From NCBI GenBank assembly GCA_902531515.1, contig CACAEJ010000014.1:1-36402 (forward strand): a DNA stretch of 36,402 bases, in the 5' to 3' direction. This DNA comes from an uncultured Pseudohongiella sp. (GTDB taxonomy: Bacteria; Pseudomonadota; Gammaproteobacteria; Pseudomonadales; Pseudohongiellaceae). A program made the position numbers and the translations under genes. The notes under the pieces are model-generated. The model made no database searches and was not told where the DNA came from. It saw only the letters and a program-made list of their open reading frames with translations. This document shows, one piece after another, positions 34,262 to 36,402 of this stretch (position 1 is the first letter of the stretch; every line of letters starts with the position of its first letter).

Positions 34262-36402
34262 TTTGTTCAATCCTCCTCATCTGGAAGGGCTTGCTGTTAA
34301 CGATGCCTGACACTAGTGCCGACCACTCGTAATCGCTTTCCGCGGCGCCTTGTACTATTTCCCTTATGGCTGGAGCATCATAGTACTCCACTCCACGACC
34401 CAAAGCATAGGTTAATAACTTGTTTGCCACTGTGGTGGTAAAGACTTTTGGATCTGAAATTAATGCTTCCCTTAGATCAAAAACACCATCTACCGGGGTT
34501 CCATTGGCAAGTGTTCCTGAAGTATCGATAGGGTCCCCCGCGACACTTGTTGTGCGGTACCTTCCAATTGCGTCAAAATTTTCTAACGCAAAACCAAGCG
34601 GATCCATTACCTGATGACAACTCGCGCAGACTGGATTACTTCTGTGAAGCTCCATTCGCTCTCTAACCGATAATGGCTTAGCAGACTTGTCCTCATTTTC
34701 TGACAGAGCGGGAACGTCTGGTGGTGGCGGTGGAGGTGGAGTCCCCAAGACATTTTCGAGCAACCATTTCCCACGAATAACCGGAGAGGTCCTATGTGCG
34801 TAAGAGGTGACTGTCAGTATCCCTGCCTTGCCCAAAAGACCGGCCCGCGAATTATCATCAAGATCCACTCTTCGGAAGTGCGTCCCATAAATACCTTCTA
34901 TGCCGTAATGTTTAGCTAGCCGTTCATTCAGAAAAGTAGAGTTGCCTGTCAGCAGTTCGGGGACTGGGCGGTCTTCCCGGAACTGACTTTTTAGAAAGAG
35001 TCTTGCCTCAGTAGCCATAGCATGGCGCAAATTCGAATCAAAGTCTGGAAATTCTGTCGGGTCGGGTGACACTAAACTTATGTTCCGTAAATGAAGCCAC
35101 TGCTCCGTAAAGTTCTCTATTAACTCATCAGATCTACTATCAACCAACATCCGCTGAACTTGTTGGTCTATTATGCTTGGGTCACTTAGTCGCCCGGATT
35201 CTGCTAAATCCAATAGTTCTTTATCCGGCACACTACTCCATAAGAAAAATGATAAACGAGATGCCAACTCTAAGTCAGAGATTTGATAAATACCTTCAAC
35301 TGCTTCCTGCCTTGGATCTTGCGATTCTCTGAATAGGAAGTCAGGGCTCACTAGTATCCGTCTCAGTGCCATTTCAATTCCTGAATCAAAATCACCCTGC
35401 GCCCTTCCACTTCTGTAAGAACCCAATAAGGTCTGCAACTGAACGTCAGATAGAGTTTCTCTGTAAGCAAGCCTGCCTATATTGTCTATTATTCTGGCAG
35501 CACAATATTCCTCATCCTGACTTTCTGACGAGGCTGGTCGGCAACTGAAAATCTTTCTTCGCGCTGGAGTATCGCCCCGAGATAGTTCACCGTAAGGTCC
35601 GCGAAGCTCAACCCTGGCGATTCCGGTTTTTTCGACACGGTCACCCGCATACTCATAACTCGTTATTGCATAGTATGGTCTTAACATGCCCTCCGCCAAC
35701 GCACCATCATCAACAAAATTTACCCCCAGTGTGGCAGGTCCCGCTTCAGCAAAAAAGCGAATTTCAACCCCTTCTGCATCTGGGCCGGTACCACTTTGCT
35801 CTCCAGTTTGTCTGCCGACTTTAATTGACTGTATAAGTTCTCCGTTCAATCGAACCTCTAGATCGTTCGGTTCATGAAGGCCTCTAATTACTCCGTTATA
35901 AGTCCGAAGAAGGAAAATCCTAGCTACGTATTCACCGTCAGTAGGAAAGTAATGATCAACCGATATGCCCCCCCGCGAACCAAAGGGTAAATCTTCACTT
36001 ACTTTAACGTCTTGTCTCAGTAATTTATCGACTTCAAATATTTCAGTGTTCGGAGTAAGTTCTAGATCCCCCACCGCTAGCTGACTTATCTTGCGGGCCG
36101 CCGCCAAATAGCGCTCCGTCAACATAGGAGATACCGTCAGCACATCGGCAATATTGTCAAAACCGTAACCGGAATCATCCGGAGGCAGCAGAGCTGAGGC
36201 ATCGTAGTCCAAATCAAAGATGTCACGAATTGCGTTCCTATACTCTCGGCGGTTAAGCCGATGAAATGCATTAACTCTCCCGGGATTTGGTCTATCAGCA
36301 GCAGAGCGATCTATTGTGTTTTCGAGAAAGGCAACAAATTCCTTATACTCAACCTCATTTGGCCGAGGCATTTGCTGGGGTGGCATTGCCCGCGTTTGGA
36401 GC
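34248..36402 (-). CDS. DUF1592-family cytochrome-like protein (N-terminus cut off)
   Basis: At least 717 residues of a multidomain exported protein, cut by the right edge of the window; the frame stays open to the last base, so ATG 36386 is not the true start. Domain order, numbered from that ATG: DUF1587 (about 38-105), a carbohydrate-binding-like segment, DUF1595 (about 285-345), DUF1592 (about 355-485), DUF1588 (about 500-600) with a proline-rich linker and Cys587-x-x-Cys590-His591, and DUF1585 at the end. The missing N-terminus normally holds a cytochrome c domain and signal peptide. These proteins are common in planctomycetes and some gammaproteobacteria; their function is unknown, probably electron transfer. 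Confidence 0.9.
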   Translation of the reverse strand, partial: LQTRAMPPQQMPRPNEVEYKEFVAFLENTIDRSAADRPNPGRVNAFHRLNRREYRNAIRDIFDLDYDASALLPPDDSGYGFDNIADVLTVSPMLTERYLAAARKISQLAVGDLELTPNTEIFEVDKLLRQDVKVSEDLPFGSRGGISVDHYFPTDGEYVARIFLLRTYNGVIRGLHEPNDLEVRLNGELIQSIKVGRQTGEQSGTGPDAEGVEIRFFAEAGPATLGVNFVDDGALAEGMLRPYYAITSYEYAGDRVEKTGIARVELRGPYGELSRGDTPARRKIFSCRPASSESQDEEYCAARIIDNIGRLAYRETLSDVQLQTLLGSYRSGRAQGDFDSGIEMALRRILVSPDFLFRESQDPRQEAVEGIYQISDLELASRLSFFLWSSVPDKELLDLAESGRLSDPSIIDQQVQRMLVDSRSDELIENFTEQWLHLRNISLVSPDPTEFPDFDSNLRHAMATEARLFLKSQFREDRPVPELLTGNSTFLNERLAKHYGIEGIYGTHFRRVDLDDNSRAGLLGKAGILTVTSYAHRTSPVIRGKWLLENVLGTPPPPPPPDVPALSENEDKSAKPLSVRERMELHRSNPVCASCHQVMDPLGFALENFDAIGRYRTTSVAGDPIDTSGTLANGTPVDGVFDLREALISDPKVFTTTVANKLLTYALGRGVEYYDAPAIREIVQGAAESDYEWSALVSGIVNSKPFQMRRIEQNDNY
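34272..34277 (-). promoter_or_regulatory. Shine-Dalgarno site inside the DUF1592 gene
   Basis: AGGAGG on the minus strand lies within the last codons of the DUF1592 gene and ten bases before ATG 34261 of the DUF1552 gene. It decides the DUF1552 start and points to translational coupling of the pair. Confidence 0.6.

Noticed and set aside
1-36402. Mobile element, prophage, CRISPR array, tRNA or rRNA
   Set aside because: No transposase, integrase, phage gene or direct-repeat array was found, and no tRNA- or rRNA-like sequence was recognised by eye; a tRNAscan run would settle the tRNA point.

Overview
The window is a dense 36.4 kb stretch of what is probably an uncultivated aquatic/marine gammaproteobacterium. 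That placement is an inference from gene content and moderate base composition; no rRNA or phylogenetic marker is present. Almost all of the sequence is coding. No tRNA, rRNA, CRISPR array, insertion sequence or phage gene was seen, and no gene-free stretch exceeds about 265 bp. The dominant theme is exported oxidative metabolism: three PQQ-type quinoprotein dehydrogenases, a GMC flavoprotein with its gluconate-2-dehydrogenase-type subunit 3, two metallo-beta-lactamase-fold hydrolases, an SMP-30-type lactonase, an NHL beta-propeller, and several exported proteins of unknown function.

Layout, left to right. (1) Positions 1-2426, minus strand: the first codons of a gene leaving the window, an Old Yellow Enzyme-family reductase and an exported NHL propeller. 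(2) 2691-9579, plus strand: a small membrane protein, an SSS-family Na+/solute symporter, two quinoprotein dehydrogenases and an exported MBL hydrolase, closely spaced as one operon. (3) 15280-9544, minus strand: a carbon-monoxide-dehydrogenase-like accessory set (CoxG, CoxS, CoxM, MoxR ATPase/CoxD, VWA/CoxE) running by overlapping genes into a DUF3311 protein and a second SSS symporter. The molybdenum large subunit (CoxL) is absent. (4) 22121-15393, minus strand: DUF418 membrane protein, crotonase-family protein, MATE transporter, DUF3500 protein and gamma-glutamyltransferase. (5) 22267-24297, plus strand: a third quinoprotein, a lipoprotein with a c-type heme domain inside the propeller. (6) 26700-24369, minus strand: DUF6152 protein plus two related exported proteins of unknown function. 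(7) 26870-29515, plus strand: MBL hydrolase, SMP-30 lactonase lipoprotein, DUF411 metal-binding protein. (8) 31773-29523, minus strand: gluconate-dehydrogenase-like subunit 3 and GMC oxidoreductase. (9) 36402-31842, minus strand: DUF1592 cytochrome-like protein (cut by the window edge), Tat-exported DUF1552 protein and an APH-family phosphotransferase.

Working model (inference): solutes are oxidised in the periplasm by quinoproteins and a flavoprotein, resulting lactones or esters are opened by SMP-30/MBL hydrolases, and products enter through SSS symporters for reduction (OYE), CoA-ester chemistry (crotonase) and possibly hydroxylation by a molybdenum hydroxylase whose large subunit lies elsewhere. 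The substrate cannot be read from sequence alone. The features most worth following are the large-subunit-less cox cluster coupled to a transporter and the symporter-quinoprotein-quinoprotein-hydrolase operon.
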